A stretch of DNA of 64,000 nt from Betaproteobacteria bacterium (GCA_009781175.1 WQYQ01000009.1:1-64000); one strand, 5' to 3'. Shown: positions 26,433 through 36,136, counted from the first letter of the stretch. Notes: generated from the sequence alone by a model not told the origin. Made by a program: numbers and translations.

Positions 26433-26798
26433 ATGCCATTGCGCCCCTCTATTCTTTTTCTCGCTGTGCTGTGCTGTGCCGGATGCGACCAACTGGGTTT
26501 CGACAGTCCGAAAAAAATCGCATCCGAAGGCAACGCAATTGGCGCGGCGTGCAGACACGCGGGACGTGCGCTTGAAGACTGTTACCAGCTCAATCCCCAG
26601 GCGTCCAAATCCGCCATATTCGCCGGCTGGAAGGAAATGAACGATTACATGACCGAACAAAAAATCGACGTCGTTCGGCCAGTCTTACCGCCAGTGCTAC
26701 CCAAATCGCTGCGGCCCAAAAAACCCGCGGCCAGCGAATCCGGGGATGCTGGCAATAGTGAAGCCACGCCGGAAAACGCGGCGGCGAGCGCACCATAA
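26433..26798 (+). CDS. Small Cys-containing lipoprotein of unknown function
   Basis: 121 residues. The ATG is preferred to a TTG five codons upstream. A signal peptide ends in the lipobox-like LCCAGC, so Cys near position 19 would be lipid-anchored. The mature part has paired Cys (AACRHAGRALEDCYQLN) and KSAIFAGWKEMNDYM, then a Pro/Ala-rich tail. The pattern recalls hypothetical lipoproteins next to rlmM in betaproteobacteria; I can assign no function. Divergent from the binding-protein gene, leaving 124 bases between them. Confidence 0.65.
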   Translation: MPLRPSILFLAVLCCAGCDQLGFDSPKKIASEGNAIGAACRHAGRALEDCYQLNPQASKSAIFAGWKEMNDYMTEQKIDVVRPVLPPVLPKSLRPKKPAASESGDAGNSEATPENAAASAP

Positions 26799-26891
26799 CG
26801 GGACACGGACTTCAGACGTTGCCGCAAGGTAGTCTTGCCGATCCGGTAACATGCGAGCCTTCTCTCGCAAAAACATTCGTTCCGAACACCC

Positions 26892-27971
26892 ATGACCATG
26901 GATTACACCAGCCGCGCGCTCGCCTATTGCCGTTCCGGCTTCGAAAAAGATCTCGCGGCTGAATTAAGTTTGCTCTGCGGCAAAGCCGGCATTGCCAGCA
27001 ATCCGCAATTCACACCCGGCGCGGGTTTCGTCCTGCATGAAATCGATGCGCCGGAAGACGAAGCGCGCCGGCATCTGCATTTCGACAAACTCGTGTTTGC
27101 GCGGCAACTCGTCTGGGCCAAGACATGGGTGAGCGATCTGCCGGAAAAAGACCGTCTGACCCCGCTTCTCGCCGCCATCAATCGTCTGCCCGGGCGCTTC
27201 GGCCGCGTCTGGGCCGAAACCGCGGATACGAACGAAGCCAAAACGCTATCGAGCTTCTTGAAGCGTTTCATGCCGCATTTGGAGCGAGCCTTAAGCGAGG
27301 GCCGCAAAGTCGTCGACAAACCGGATCTACCGACGCTGCATTTGTTTTTCATCGAATCATCCCAACTTTGGCTCGGCATTTCGGAGCCGGCGGAAGCATC
27401 GCCCTGGCCAATGGGGATCGCGCGCCTACGCATGCCGCGTGAAGCACCCAGCCGCTCGACGCTTAAACTAGCGGACGGATTAATGAGCTTGCTCACCGAA
27501 GACGAACGCCGCTCCGCGCTGCGCGCGGGCCTGCGTGCGGTTGACCTCGGCGCCGCGCCGGGCGGGTGGACATGGCAATTCGTGCAACGCGGCCTCTTGG
27601 TCACCGCGATCGACAACGGCCCGATGGCCGAAAGCGTGCTCAAGAGCGGCCTGGTCGAACACATTCGCGCCGACGGCTTCGTTTGGAAACCTAAGCGCCC
27701 GGTCGAATGGATGGTCTGCGATATGGTGGAGCAACCCTCGCGCGTGGCCCAGCTCGTCGCGGACTGGGTTGCCGCAGGCCGTTGCCGGCGTTCGATCTTC
27801 AACCTGAAACTGCCAATGAAGAAACGCCATGACGAACTTCAGCGCGCGCGCAATCTGATCTATAAGCGGATGTCGATTTCCGGGCGCGACTGGGTGCTGC
27901 GTTTCAAACACCTCTACCATGATCGCGAAGAAATCACCGGCTACCTTGCCGTGGTCAAGCAAGCATCGTGA
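26892..27971 (+). CDS. rlmM: 23S rRNA 2'-O-methyltransferase (C2498)
   Basis: 359 residues, the family length. The N-terminal RNA-binding (THUMP-like) part precedes a Rossmann methyltransferase fold with motif I LGAAPGGWTWQ, the Asp of TAIDNGP, and DMVEQPSR. It uses SAM to methylate the 2'-OH of C2498 in 23S rRNA. Two ATG codons at the start (MTMDY) differ by two codons. It overlaps the following gene by four bases (GTGA). Confidence 0.93.
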   Translation: MTMDYTSRALAYCRSGFEKDLAAELSLLCGKAGIASNPQFTPGAGFVLHEIDAPEDEARRHLHFDKLVFARQLVWAKTWVSDLPEKDRLTPLLAAINRLPGRFGRVWAETADTNEAKTLSSFLKRFMPHLERALSEGRKVVDKPDLPTLHLFFIESSQLWLGISEPAEASPWPMGIARLRMPREAPSRSTLKLADGLMSLLTEDERRSALRAGLRAVDLGAAPGGWTWQFVQRGLLVTAIDNGPMAESVLKSGLVEHIRADGFVWKPKRPVEWMVCDMVEQPSRVAQLVADWVAAGRCRRSIFNLKLPMKKRHDELQRARNLIYKRMSISGRDWVLRFKHLYHDREEITGYLAVVKQAS

Positions 27972-28357
27972 CGAAATCCCCGCCGCCCTGCCCTTGCGGT
28001 ACAGGCCGCGCTTACGCCGTCTGCTGCGGCCGCTGGCATGCCGGCGAGCCAGCGCCGACGGCCGTCGAGCTGATGCGCTCACGTTACAGCGCCTACGTAT
28101 TGGGTCTCACGGATTACCTGCAAGCTACTTGGCGCCCCGATACGCGGCCGGATAATCTCGATCTGACGCAAACGCCACCGCCGAAATGGATCGGCCTGAG
28201 CATCGTCGCGGCGCAGACGCCAACGGACAATACGGCGTTTGTCGAATTCATCGCCCGCTACCGCGTCGGCGGACGCGCGCACAAACTGCACGAGCGCAGC
28301 CGCTTCGAACGCATCGACGGAAACTGGCGCTACGTCGATGGCGAGTTCCTCGATTGA
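27968..28357 (+). CDS. ychJ: YchJ-family SEC-C zinc protein
   Basis: 129 residues from a GTG start that overlaps the rlmM stop as GTGA. It opens with the SEC-C-type zinc cluster CPCGTGRAYAVCCG. Further conserved parts are AVELMRSRYSAYV and the NTAFVEFIARYR core, then HELHERSRFERIDGNWRYVDGE-like sequence near the end. UPF0225 family; function is not established. Coupled to rlmM, but the two families are not known to work together. Confidence 0.85.
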   Translation: MTKSPPPCPCGTGRAYAVCCGRWHAGEPAPTAVELMRSRYSAYVLGLTDYLQATWRPDTRPDNLDLTQTPPPKWIGLSIVAAQTPTDNTAFVEFIARYRVGGRAHKLHERSRFERIDGNWRYVDGEFLD

Positions 28358-28430
28358 GGACGCTTGCACAAAATTCGGGCAATCCGAAAAAATCCTTTCA
28401 GCTCCACGGCTTACCCGCTTCGTACAGGAG

Positions 28431-28469
28431 CTATCCACAGCCTAGTCCCCGCTCTCTGGGGACAAAGCC
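28431..28469 (+). repeat. Hairpin with DnaA-box-like flank, copy 2
   Basis: CTATCCACA (one mismatch from a DnaA box), then AGTCCCC and GGGGACAAAG arms. It matches the layout of 12,985-13,021. Probably a dispersed repeat after ychJ. Confidence 0.4.
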
Positions 28470-28479
28470 GCCTTTCAGA

Positions 28480-28703
28480 TTATCGTCGCCTCGGAAAAAT
28501 TCTGAACAGGGTTACTTCGCGCGGAACTACCCCCAATTTGGGACGCCCCCGACCTCTAGAGGCAGGAGGTTCGGACACATCGCGCCGACTAGAGCCCCCA
28601 AGTGCAGAAGCTCCCAATCGAGCAGCAATTTCTTCATCCGAGCCTCTGGTATCGACATCAATGCTGCGGCCAGTCGCGTCATCGAAGATCAAAACGGGAC
28701 CGG
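28480..28703 (-). pseudogene. DUF2239 protein fragment
   Basis: The minus-strand frame reads GPVLIFDDATGRSIDVDTRG, SDEEIAARLG and RGRGRPKLGVVPREVTL, the middle part of DUF2239 proteins, which continue with a conserved HWDWLAAQPGGAS tail. Here the frame turns to FRIFPRRR and stops, and the upstream half is replaced by an MFS fragment. Broken at both ends, so a remnant. Confidence 0.7.
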
Positions 28704-28993
28704 CATCAACTGCGAATACGTCGCCGAGCGCCACGCGACAAGATTGGCGACAGAAAATGCCGCAAGACTGCATATCAGCAACCTGCGCCGGTCGAGGCGC
28801 CCGGTGAGCGTCGTCAGGATCGGCGAACTGATCGCATACGCGAGCGCGAATACGGTCACGAGAAGTCCCGCGGCGCTCATGCTTACCCTCATGGCAGCAA
28901 CGGCGCGATCATGAATCCCTCAGTCGAAAGGCAGAACGCTCCGAGCGCCAGCCAATACAAGGGGGCCTTTGAGCCAATTTGTCCTGTTGTCAT
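28704..28993 (-). pseudogene. MFS transporter N-terminal fragment
   Basis: Starts with ATG and MTTGQIGSKAPLYWLALGAF, CLSTEGFMIAPLLP, the first helix of a DHA1-type exporter, then a frameshift/stop (TGA after LLP). Another frame continues RVSMSAAGLLVTVFALAYA and TGRLDRRRLLICSLAAF, helices 2-3. It then ends at the DUF2239 fragment. A TetR-operator-like site sits upstream. Confidence 0.8.
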
Positions 28994-29016
28994 GATTGCT
29001 CCAGAAGTGGATCTCA

Positions 29017-29040
29017 AATAGGAAATGATCGCTACCTATA
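29017..29040. promoter_or_regulatory. Degenerate TetR operator before MFS remnant
   Basis: AATAGGAAA and a decayed right arm (CTACCTATA) around a six-base spacer match the perfect operator at 29,902-29,925. It lies 24 bases upstream of the MFS pseudogene start. Confidence 0.5.
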
Positions 29041-29126
29041 CGGCCAAAAAAATATCAGGCCAGCATCGCATCGAAATGCGAGTCAGAAGGCGAACTTTGA
29101 GAGGACAGGTTCGGACAACTCTTTGA

Positions 29127-29873
29127 TTACAGCGTCTGCCCGTTTTCAGCCCGCAAGATTTGTCCTGTCACGGATTCGGCGGTGAGCAAGGTCAAGACCA
29201 GCGCCGCAATATCCTCTGGCGTCGAAATGCGCTGCAAAGGCAGATGTCCGGACAGCGCCTGCATTTTTTCTTCGTTACCCTGCCACCAGCGCGTTGCGAC
29301 CGCGCCGGGAGCCACGGCATTGACTCGGACGCTCGGAGCCAATGCCCGGGCGAGCGAGCGCGTCATGCCATGCACCGCTGATTTGGAAACCGCATAGGGC
29401 AGCGATGAGCCGTAACCCGTCTCGCCCGCGATGCTGCCAATATTGACGATGGCCGAGCCGGGTTGCTGGCGCAGATAAGGCGCGGCGGCCTGACAGCAAT
29501 GGAACGTGCCTTTGACATTGACGGCAAGCAGTTCGTCCCAAATGTCATCGTCGATGGCTTCCAGATCGTCGAATTTCATCTGGCGCGTGATACCAGCGTT
29601 GTTCACGAGATAGTCGATGCGGCCGAAGGATTCAGCCACGGCAGCAATCGCCGCGTGTGTCGCGGCGGCATCGGCGATATCCGCCCGCAAGGCGGTTGCC
29701 CTGCCGCCCGCCTCGGCGATAGCGGCCACCGTTTCCCGCGCTTCTTTTTCGCTGCGTGAATAGATGATCGCAACGCTCGCGCCTTGTCTTGCCAGCAGCG
29801 TACTGACAGCGCGGCCAATGCCTGTGCCGCCGCCGGTGACGATGGCGGTTTTGTGTTGAAGAGAAAGTTCCAT
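29127..29873 (-). CDS. Short-chain dehydrogenase, FabG-like
   Basis: 248 residues. ATG with GGAGC 9 bases upstream is preferred to a GTG five codons earlier. Classical SDR features: TGGGTGIGRAV cofactor loop, NNAGITRQ, the catalytic Ser of IGSIAGE and YAVSKSA (Tyr-x3-Lys), and PGAVATRWW. The NAD(P) preference is not certain, since the Arg of YSRSEKEA argues for NADP. Function probably 3-oxoacyl-ACP reductase-like or detoxification; the substrate is unknown. It sits under the palindromic TetR operator and its neighbours were the MFS exporter (now broken) and the TetR gene. Confidence 0.9.
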   Translation of the reverse strand: MELSLQHKTAIVTGGGTGIGRAVSTLLARQGASVAIIYSRSEKEARETVAAIAEAGGRATALRADIADAAATHAAIAAVAESFGRIDYLVNNAGITRQMKFDDLEAIDDDIWDELLAVNVKGTFHCCQAAAPYLRQQPGSAIVNIGSIAGETGYGSSLPYAVSKSAVHGMTRSLARALAPSVRVNAVAPGAVATRWWQGNEEKMQALSGHLPLQRISTPEDIAALVLTLLTAESVTGQILRAENGQTL

Positions 29874-29901
29874 GATTTCAAGCTCCACGATAAAATTAAT
29901 A

Positions 29902-29925
29902 AATAGGAAATCATCGTTTCCTATT
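29902..29925. promoter_or_regulatory. Palindromic TetR operator before SDR
   Basis: AATAGGAAA and TTTCCTATT are exact complements around a six-base spacer. The site lies 28 bases upstream of the SDR ATG and 14 bases from the TetR stop. A perfect inverted repeat in this position is the expected TetR target. Confidence 0.75.
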
Positions 29926-29939
29926 TGATGAAAAAAATC

Positions 29940-30563
29940 TCAAGCAAGCAACTGCAAGGCTTGTTCGATCACCGTATTGAGGTCGTCGCGCGCAACACCC
30001 GCCTTCCCGGCAACCCGTATGCCGAGCAACATGCACCACAGCAACTTGGCTGCCGCGACGGAATCGAGCCCGGCGCGAAAAGAGCCATCCGCAATGCCCT
30101 TCTGGATGAGGGCCGCCAAGGTCGATTCGTTACGCCGCAAAGCCTGCCGCACCTTGGCGGCCACTTTGACATCAAACAGGTCAAGCGCCGACGTGCTACC
30201 CACGATGAGACAGCCTAATTTGCCTTCCGCGCCCGTGGACGATGCGACGTAATAGCGCAGGGTGGCGCGCAATTGCGCGTAGCCGCCACTTTCGGCGGCC
30301 AGAACGGCGGAAAGCTCGCTTTGGCGCAGGGCGCAGAAGCGGTCGAACGCCGCGATGAAAAGTTCTTCCTTGCCTGCAAACGCTTTGTAGAGGCTGCCTT
30401 CGGTCAGCCCCGTAGCTTTGCTTAGCTCGCTGATCGAGGCCGCGTGATACCCGCGCTTGCGGAAAACCTGGGTTGCCTTGTCCAGCACCTCATCCATGTC
30501 GAACTCTCGCGGCCGCCCTGGTGTCCTCGGGAGGCCGACCACAGGTGTTGATGATTTTTTCAT
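29940..30563 (-). CDS. TetR/AcrR-family transcriptional repressor
   Basis: 207 residues from an ATG; another ATG 13 codons earlier is possible but would put the operator half-site (30,581-30,593) inside the gene. HTH domain: VLDKATQVFRKRGYHAASISELSKATGLTEGSLYKAFAGKEELF-type core (read in pieces: ATQVFRKRGYHAASISELSK, GLTEGSLYKAFAGKEEL). The C-terminal part is the ligand-binding TetR_C region. It probably controls itself, the SDR and formerly the MFS exporter. Its stop is close to the SDR operator. Confidence 0.9.
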   Translation of the reverse strand: MKKSSTPVVGLPRTPGRPREFDMDEVLDKATQVFRKRGYHAASISELSKATGLTEGSLYKAFAGKEELFIAAFDRFCALRQSELSAVLAAESGGYAQLRATLRYYVASSTGAEGKLGCLIVGSTSALDLFDVKVAAKVRQALRRNESTLAALIQKGIADGSFRAGLDSVAAAKLLWCMLLGIRVAGKAGVARDDLNTVIEQALQLLA

Positions 30564-30580
30564 CAGCACATTGTATAACG

Positions 30581-30593
30581 ATCGTTTCCAAAT
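30581..30593. promoter_or_regulatory. TetR operator half-site before tetR
   Basis: ATCGTTTCCaaat repeats the right half (ATCGTTTCC) of the SDR operator, 18 bases upstream of the ATG. The left half is poorly conserved. Confidence 0.4.
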
Positions 30594-30826
30594 ATCAAAC
30601 ATACCATGCAGGCTGTGTGGCGCCCGCTATGTTCGCCTACTATCGTCGAGCATGCGTAGCGACCGCTGGCAAGCATGACAACGCCGGTAAAAGCCAGCCA
30701 TGCGCGGTCCGTCGGCTGGAGAGAATGTCCGCATGGCCGGCTTCCACGAACGCATTCAGGCCGCCGGCCAGCCGTTGGCGGAATTGTTCTCCCCAATGGT
30801 TTTGGATAGCGTCACCATCGCGGGCA

Positions 30827-31606
30827 TTAAAGACTTCGTTGACGGCGCTGCTCAAACAAACAAATCGCCGCCGCCGCGGCCACATTGAGCGATTCGATGC
30901 CCTGCGCCATTGGAATCCTGATTCCCAGCGTCGCCTGCGCAGCCACGGCGGCGCTAACGCCCTGCCCTTCGGAGCCGAAAACCCATGCGATCGGCTTGCG
31001 CAAATCGGCTTGCCACAGCGGCGTCGCGCCATCCAGACGCGTTACGACGACTTGGCTGCGATAAGCGGCCAGCGCGGGCACCAAGTTATCGACCTCATGC
31101 AACCTGAGAACAAATTGCGCCCCCATGCCGGCGCGCAAAACCTTGGGGCTCCAGACTTGCGCGCAGCCTGGACCCAACAACGCTTCGCGCACACCGGCCG
31201 CCGCCGCGGTGCGCAACAGCGTTCCGACATTCCCTGCGTCTTGCACGCCATCCAATACCAGCCAATCCTGATTTGGATCGGGCGACTCAGATATGTGCGG
31301 AATCGGAAGCAAACCGAGAATGCCGGTCGGCGTTTCGAGCGGGCTCAAGCCATTCATCAGGCTATCGGGTACGCAGTATTGGATAGCTTGAGGAATGCGC
31401 GCCAACAAGGAGCGGATTTCCGTTTGCTCCAGCACGCTTTCCGCGATCAACAGACTGTCGAACGCGACACCCGCATCAAGGCCGGCTTCGATCAAATGCA
31501 CCCCATCGGCCAGGGTTAGCCCAGCTTCACGGCGGGCCCGTCCGGATTCCCGCAAACGCTTTACCTGTTTGACGAGCGGGTTATCGCGGGAGCTGATCGC
31601 TTTCAT
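30827..31606 (-). CDS. SpoU-family RNA 2'-O-methyltransferase
   Basis: 259 residues from the ATG four bases after the rnhB stop. The SpoU/TrmH knot fold shows motif 1 NVGTLLRTAAAAGV, motif 2 AWVFGSEGQGVS and motif 3 IPMAQGIESLNVAAA, with the catalytic Arg and SAM-binding Glu/Ser/Leu of the trefoil knot. The N-terminal part (KAISSRDNPLVKQVKRL) is the small L7Ae-like substrate domain seen in RlmB and TsnR relatives. It methylates an rRNA or tRNA ribose; which site is not evident. Last gene of the lpx cluster. Confidence 0.9.
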   Translation of the reverse strand: MKAISSRDNPLVKQVKRLRESGRARREAGLTLADGVHLIEAGLDAGVAFDSLLIAESVLEQTEIRSLLARIPQAIQYCVPDSLMNGLSPLETPTGILGLLPIPHISESPDPNQDWLVLDGVQDAGNVGTLLRTAAAAGVREALLGPGCAQVWSPKVLRAGMGAQFVLRLHEVDNLVPALAAYRSQVVVTRLDGATPLWQADLRKPIAWVFGSEGQGVSAAVAAQATLGIRIPMAQGIESLNVAAAAAICLFEQRRQRSL

Positions 31607-31610
31607 GGCA

Positions 31611-32216
31611 TCAGCGATCGAACAATTCGTGCTGGGCAAGCAGCGCGCGCACCGGCGCATAGCTGCGCCGATAAACCCCGGGTACACCATGACAACGCAA
31701 GGCGGCCAAGTGAGCCTGCGTCGGATAACCCTTGTGTTTGGCAAGACCCAAACAGGGATACAACGCGTCCAGTGCAATCATCTGCGCATCGCGTTCGGTT
31801 TTGGCAAGAATCGATGCAGCTGAAATTTCCGGCACCAGCGCATCGCCGGACACGATAGCCCGCGCGGGAACACCGAAATCGCAGAGCCGATTTCCATCCA
31901 CCCAGACCTCAGCAAGCGAACACGGCAACTGTGCAACGGCGCGACGCATCGCGAGCAGGCTCGCGGCGAGGATGTTCAGTTCATCGATTTCTGCGGGGCT
32001 GGCCTCCGCAACCGCCCAAGCGAGTGCGGTTTCGCGAATCTGTATGGCCAAAGCGCTACGGCGCTTTACGGACAGCTTTTTGGAATCCGCAAGCCCCGCA
32101 ATCGGATGCGCTGGATCGAGCACCACCGCCGCAGCCACAACCGGACCGCACAGCGGCCCGCGCCCCGCCTCATCGATCCCTGCCAAAAAGCCGTTCGGCC
32201 TCTGCGGCAGACTCAT
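31611..32216 (-). CDS. rnhB: Ribonuclease HII
   Basis: 201 residues. ATG overlaps the lpxB stop as ATGA and is preceded by AAAGGA. Active-site acids are in [13 protein letters not shown] and in the [10 protein letters not shown] part, with [12 protein letters not shown] and [11 protein letters not shown]. It cuts RNA in RNA-DNA hybrids and single ribonucleotides in DNA. It is translationally coupled to lpxB. Confidence 0.95.
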   Translation of the reverse strand: MSLPQRPNGFLAGIDEAGRGPLCGPVVAAAVVLDPAHPIAGLADSKKLSVKRRSALAIQIRETALAWAVAEASPAEIDELNILAASLLAMRRAVAQLPCSLAEVWVDGNRLCDFGVPARAIVSGDALVPEISAASILAKTERDAQMIALDALYPCLGLAKHKGYPTQAHLAALRCHGVPGVYRRSYAPVRALLAQHELFDR

Positions 32217-33370
32217 CGCGGAATTCCTTTCAGCAAACCGAGAATCGCATCCGCGGCGCGTTGCGCGTTGTTCTGTTTCAACTCCTGGTGCAGCGACAAA
32301 AAACGCGCCTCCAGTTTTTGCCGTGCTTCGGTATCGTCGAGCCAGCGGCAAACCGCGTCGGCAAGTTTCTCCGGCGTGCAGTCGTCCTGAATCAACTCGG
32401 GAACCACGAATTCCCGGCAGAGAATATTCGGTAGGCTGACGTAAGGCAGGTACATCATGCGCCGCAGCAGCCGGTATGACCAGTTCGCGATCCGATATGC
32501 AACAACCATCGGCCGTTTGAGCAATGCAGCCTCCAGGGCCGCGGTTCCGCTCGCCAACAACACGACGTCCGCCGCAGCCATCGCTTCATGACTATGTCCA
32601 ACCATAAGCTGGATTTCCGGCTCTGTCTGGTTTCCCAATTCTTGATAACGCGCGGCTTCGAACAGCTTACGTGTTTCACGCGTAATCAGCGGGACCAAAA
32701 AACGCACGCCGGGTTTGCGCTGCGCAATCTGCATTGCCGCCTGCACAAATGTCGTCGCCAATTTGGTCACTTCGCCATTCCGGCTGCCAGGCATCAAGGT
32801 GACAATCGGTGCAGCCAAGGGCAGCCGCAGGTGTTCGCGCACGAGATTCCTGTCGATTGCGAGAGGAAATTCGTCGGCAAGCGGATGCCCGACGAATTGG
32901 GCTGGCATCGCGTATTTCGCGTAAAGCTCCGGTTCGCACGGGAATAGGCAAAGAACCAGATCGGCAGCTTTGCGGATTTTTTTCGCCCGGCCGCCGCGCC
33001 AAGCCCAGATCGAAGGGCTTACATAATGCACGGTCGGCAAGCCTGCACGTTTGAGCCGTTTCTCAAGACCCAGATTGAAATCCGGCGCATCGATACCGAT
33101 AAACAGATGCGCCTTTTCCTGCTTGACCCGCGCAATCACATTGCGCCGTATCTTGAGCAGTTCGGGCAAGCGCCGTAAAGCGTCAGCGAAACCGTTGACG
33201 GCGAGCCGTTCCGAGGAAAACCAAGCCTCGAAGCCTTCGCTCTCCATCTGCGGACCGCCGATACCGAAGAATTGGGCATCCGGCAGATGTTGTTTCAAGG
33301 CTGAGATTAAACGCGCGCCAAGCAGATCGCCCGAGGCTTCTCCCGCGACAAGCGCGATACGCATAGACAT
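32213..33370 (-). CDS. lpxB: Lipid A disaccharide synthase
   Basis: 385 residues, the family length. Starts [19 protein letters not shown], the conserved phosphate/nucleotide-binding Gly-rich start, and has [42 protein letters not shown] and [12 protein letters not shown]. It joins UDP-2,3-diacylglucosamine and lipid X into the disaccharide of lipid A, at the cytoplasmic face. It starts 9 bases after lpxA and its stop overlaps rnhB. Confidence 0.97.
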   Translation of the reverse strand: MSMRIALVAGEASGDLLGARLISALKQHLPDAQFFGIGGPQMESEGFEAWFSSERLAVNGFADALRRLPELLKIRRNVIARVKQEKAHLFIGIDAPDFNLGLEKRLKRAGLPTVHYVSPSIWAWRGGRAKKIRKAADLVLCLFPCEPELYAKYAMPAQFVGHPLADEFPLAIDRNLVREHLRLPLAAPIVTLMPGSRNGEVTKLATTFVQAAMQIAQRKPGVRFLVPLITRETRKLFEAARYQELGNQTEPEIQLMVGHSHEAMAAADVVLLASGTAALEAALLKRPMVVAYRIANWSYRLLRRMMYLPYVSLPNILCREFVVPELIQDDCTPEKLADAVCRWLDDTEARQKLEARFLSLHQELKQNNAQRAADAILGLLKGIPR

Positions 33371-33379
33371 CGAAACCGC

Positions 33380-34150
33380 TCAACGCACGATGCCGCGGCC
33401 CGGCTCCGCCAAGAAATCAACCAATGGTTGAAGTTCCGGCACTCCGGCAGCGGCCTGATTCAATTCCGCCTTCGCCTCATCCAAAGTGAGCCCGGAACGA
33501 TAAAGCGTTTTATAAGCACGCTTGATCGCGGCAATCGCGGAGGCGGAGAAGCCTCGACGGCGCAGTCCTTCGCTGTTCGTGCCATGCGTCGCGGCGGGAT
33601 TGCCGGTACACATAACGAAAGGCGGAAGATCCTGCAAGAGTATCGTCCCACCTCCGCACATAGCATGGGGCCCAATCCGGGTGAACTGGTGAATCGCCGT
33701 CAGCCCGCCGAGGATCACCCAGTCTCCGATCGTGACGTGGCCCGCCAAGGTCACGTTATTGGCTAAAACGGTGTTGCTTCCGACCTGGCAATCATGTGCG
33801 ATATGCACCGACGCCATAACCCAATTGTCATCGCCGATGCGCGTCACGCCCGTGTCTTGGGCCGTACCTATGTTGAAATTACAGTATTCGCGAATCGTAT
33901 TGCGGTCGCCAATTTCAAGCCGGGTTGGCTCTCCAGCGTATTTTTTATCCTGCGGCCGCTCGCCGATCGAACAGAACTGGAAGACACGGTTTTCCCGACC
34001 AATACGCGTATGCCCGGTAAGGACCACATGCGGCCCAATCCAGGTACCCTCGCCGATCTCGACATGTTCTCCAATAATGGAGAAGGGGCCGATTTCGACC
34101 CCTTCGGCAATCTTCGCGCCCGGATGAATAATGGCGGAAGGATGGATCAT
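33380..34150 (-). CDS. lpxA: UDP-GlcNAc acyltransferase
   Basis: 256 residues. The ATG used starts [14 protein letters not shown], as in family members; it overlaps the fabZ stop. It is a left-handed beta-helix of hexapeptide repeats ([17 protein letters not shown]), with catalytic His in HIAHDCQVG. It transfers a 3-hydroxyacyl chain from ACP to UDP-GlcNAc, the first step of lipid A. Follows fabZ, which makes ACP substrates for the same branch point. Confidence 0.97.
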   Translation of the reverse strand: MIHPSAIIHPGAKIAEGVEIGPFSIIGEHVEIGEGTWIGPHVVLTGHTRIGRENRVFQFCSIGERPQDKKYAGEPTRLEIGDRNTIREYCNFNIGTAQDTGVTRIGDDNWVMASVHIAHDCQVGSNTVLANNVTLAGHVTIGDWVILGGLTAIHQFTRIGPHAMCGGGTILLQDLPPFVMCTGNPAATHGTNSEGLRRRGFSASAIAAIKRAYKTLYRSGLTLDEAKAELNQAAAGVPELQPLVDFLAEPGRGIVR

Positions 34151-34593
34151 GCAAGTCTCTTGAAGAAGCACATCAAATCGGCTTCGGCGGCAATTTGGCC
34201 ATCGATGCTCGCAGTACCTTGATACTTCCAGAGATCGCCCTTGTTTTTCACCAAGGCGACATCGAAAACAAGCTGGTCTCCCGGAACAACCGGCCGCTTG
34301 AAACGCACCTTGTCGATCCCGGCAAAATAAGCCACGGTATTGGCATCGGGTTTCAAATCACGCGTTTTATACGACAACACGGCGGCAGCCTGCGCCATCG
34401 CCTCAATCACCAGCACGCCCGGCATGACCGGATAATGCGGGAAGTGCCCGGTAAAAAACGGCTCATTGACGGTGACATTCTTGATCGCCTTGATCTTTTC
34501 TCCCGGCGTCAATTCCAAAACGCGATCAATCAAGAGAAACGGGTAACGATGCGGGAGATATTGCATCACTTCCCCGATGTCCATAGTGCTCAA
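34147..34593 (-). CDS. fabZ: 3-hydroxyacyl-ACP dehydratase FabZ
   Basis: 148 residues from a TTG start with GGAG 8 bases upstream, overlapping the lpxD stop as TTGA; homologues start M-x-x-MDI, which fits. ATG three codons later (34,584) is the alternative. The active His and Glu are in [34 protein letters not shown] is the conserved N-terminal part. It removes water from 3-hydroxyacyl-ACP in fatty-acid synthesis; its place among lpx genes ties lipid A acyl supply to membrane growth. Confidence 0.95.
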   Translation of the reverse strand: MSTMDIGEVMQYLPHRYPFLLIDRVLELTPGEKIKAIKNVTVNEPFFTGHFPHYPVMPGVLVIEAMAQAAAVLSYKTRDLKPDANTVAYFAGIDKVRFKRPVVPGDQLVFDVALVKNKGDLWKYQGTASIDGQIAAEADLMCFFKRLA

Positions 34594-35615
34594 GCTTCTT
34601 TCTCCAAATCCACAACACGTTTTTCAAGCTCACGCAATCTCGCCACCAACAAGTCGAGATGTCGAAAATGAGCCACGTTTTTCATCCAATCATCATGCGG
34701 CATGCCCGGCATAGCTGAAGTAACGACCCCTGGCTTTGCGATCGTCTTGCTAATCAAGGTACGCGCGGAGACAACCGTATCGTCGGCTATTTTCAGATGG
34801 CCGCTGATGCCCGCCTGGCCGCCGACCATCACGCGCGCGCCAATCTCAGCGCTTCCCGCAACGCCGACACAGCCCGCCATGGCGCTGTTTTCGCCCACTT
34901 TTACGTTGTGGGCGATCTGAATCAGATTATCCAGTTTGACGCCGCGTTCGACGATCGTATCGCCCAGCGCTCCGCGATCAACCGTCGTGTTGGCGCCGAT
35001 TTCAACATCGTCACCAAGCACGGCACGCCCGATCTGGGGAATTTTGACCCAGCTGCCATCGCGCTCACGCGCATAACCAAAACCATCCGCCCCGATTACA
35101 GCCCCCGAATGCAGAATGCAACGCGCGCCGATAACGCAATCCTGGTAGATCGAAACGTGCCCATACAACCGGGTCGACTCACCCACACTGACACCGGATT
35201 CGACGATGCAGCCAGGGCCGATTACGACATTTTCGGCGATCTCGCAATCCGGGCCGATATAAGCCAGCGCTCCTACGCTTACGCTATCGGGGATAGGCGA
35301 CAGTACGACCGCGCTCGGATGAATACCTGCCTCAGCTTGACGCGGAGGATTCAACCACTGCGCAAGGCGTGCAAAGTAAAGATAGGGATTGTCTGCAACG
35401 ATTCCTGGTTTGGCTGTGCTGCCTTCCGCCGCGGGAGGAATGATCACTGCCCCCGCTTTGGTCTGCGCAAGCAAGGAGCGATATTTGAGACCCGCCAAAA
35501 AGCTTATCTCCTCCTCCCCGGCATGCTCCAGACTCGCAACCTGAGAGATGGACACGGAACCATCCCCTACAAGCAGCCCTCCAAAGCGTTCGACAATCTC
35601 TGCAAGCGTTGGCAC
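34590..35615 (-). CDS. lpxD: UDP-3-O-acylglucosamine N-acyltransferase
   Basis: 341 residues. N-terminal uridine-binding domain ([20 protein letters not shown]), then a long hexapeptide beta-helix ([20 protein letters not shown]), with the active His in [13 protein letters not shown]-terminal helix [10 protein letters not shown]. It adds the N-linked acyl chain in the third lipid A step. It starts 7 bases past skp and overlaps fabZ by four bases. Confidence 0.97.
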   Translation of the reverse strand: MPTLAEIVERFGGLLVGDGSVSISQVASLEHAGEEEISFLAGLKYRSLLAQTKAGAVIIPPAAEGSTAKPGIVADNPYLYFARLAQWLNPPRQAEAGIHPSAVVLSPIPDSVSVGALAYIGPDCEIAENVVIGPGCIVESGVSVGESTRLYGHVSIYQDCVIGARCILHSGAVIGADGFGYARERDGSWVKIPQIGRAVLGDDVEIGANTTVDRGALGDTIVERGVKLDNLIQIAHNVKVGENSAMAGCVGVAGSAEIGARVMVGGQAGISGHLKIADDTVVSARTLISKTIAKPGVVTSAMPGMPHDDWMKNVAHFRHLDLLVARLRELEKRVVDLEKEA

Positions 35616-35622
35616 AGCAATA

Positions 35623-36120
35623 TCACTTATCCGACAGGGCTTTGATCACTCGGTCAGTAATATCGATACGCGGATTCCAATAAGCGGCGTCCTGCACGAT
35701 TAAATCGAATTTTTCCGTTTCGGCAATATCACGCAAAGCCTTTTGCGAACGCTCAAGCACTCCAGCAAGTTCCTCATTGCGGCGCAAATTCAAATCCTCG
35801 CGGAATTCGCGCTGACGCCGCTGGAATTCGCGGCTCATATCGCTGAACTCGCGCTCTTTATTTTTCCGATCCGTATCGGACATCGTTACCGCGTTCTTTT
35901 CAAGGTTCTCTTGCATGGCCTGGAGATCCTTGGCCATTCGTTGAAGATCCTGATCGCGCTTTTCGAACTCTTTCTCAAGCCGTTTCTGCGCCTTAACCGC
36001 GGGCGCGGCCTCCCTGAGAACGCGTTCCGAATTGACGAAGCCAATCTTGCTCTGTGCTTGAGCCGCACCCACGGCAAAAATTCCGAGCCCTATGACTAGC
36101 AAAGTACGACTAAGTCTCAC
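35623..36120 (-). CDS. skp: Periplasmic chaperone Skp/OmpH
   Basis: 165 residues. Signal peptide LLVIGLGIFAVGAAQAQ, then KIGFVNSERVLREAAPA and a long coiled-coil region (roughly 50-120, KRLEKEFEKRDQDLQRMAKD), and a C-terminal beta part with LIVQDAAYWNPRIDITD. It holds unfolded outer-membrane proteins in the periplasm and delivers them to BamA. The next gene upstream is bamA, 16 bases away. Confidence 0.95.
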   Translation of the reverse strand: MRLSRTLLVIGLGIFAVGAAQAQSKIGFVNSERVLREAAPAVKAQKRLEKEFEKRDQDLQRMAKDLQAMQENLEKNAVTMSDTDRKNKEREFSDMSREFQRRQREFREDLNLRRNEELAGVLERSQKALRDIAETEKFDLIVQDAAYWNPRIDITDRVIKALSDK

Positions 36121-36136
36121 AACACCCTCCTCGGAA

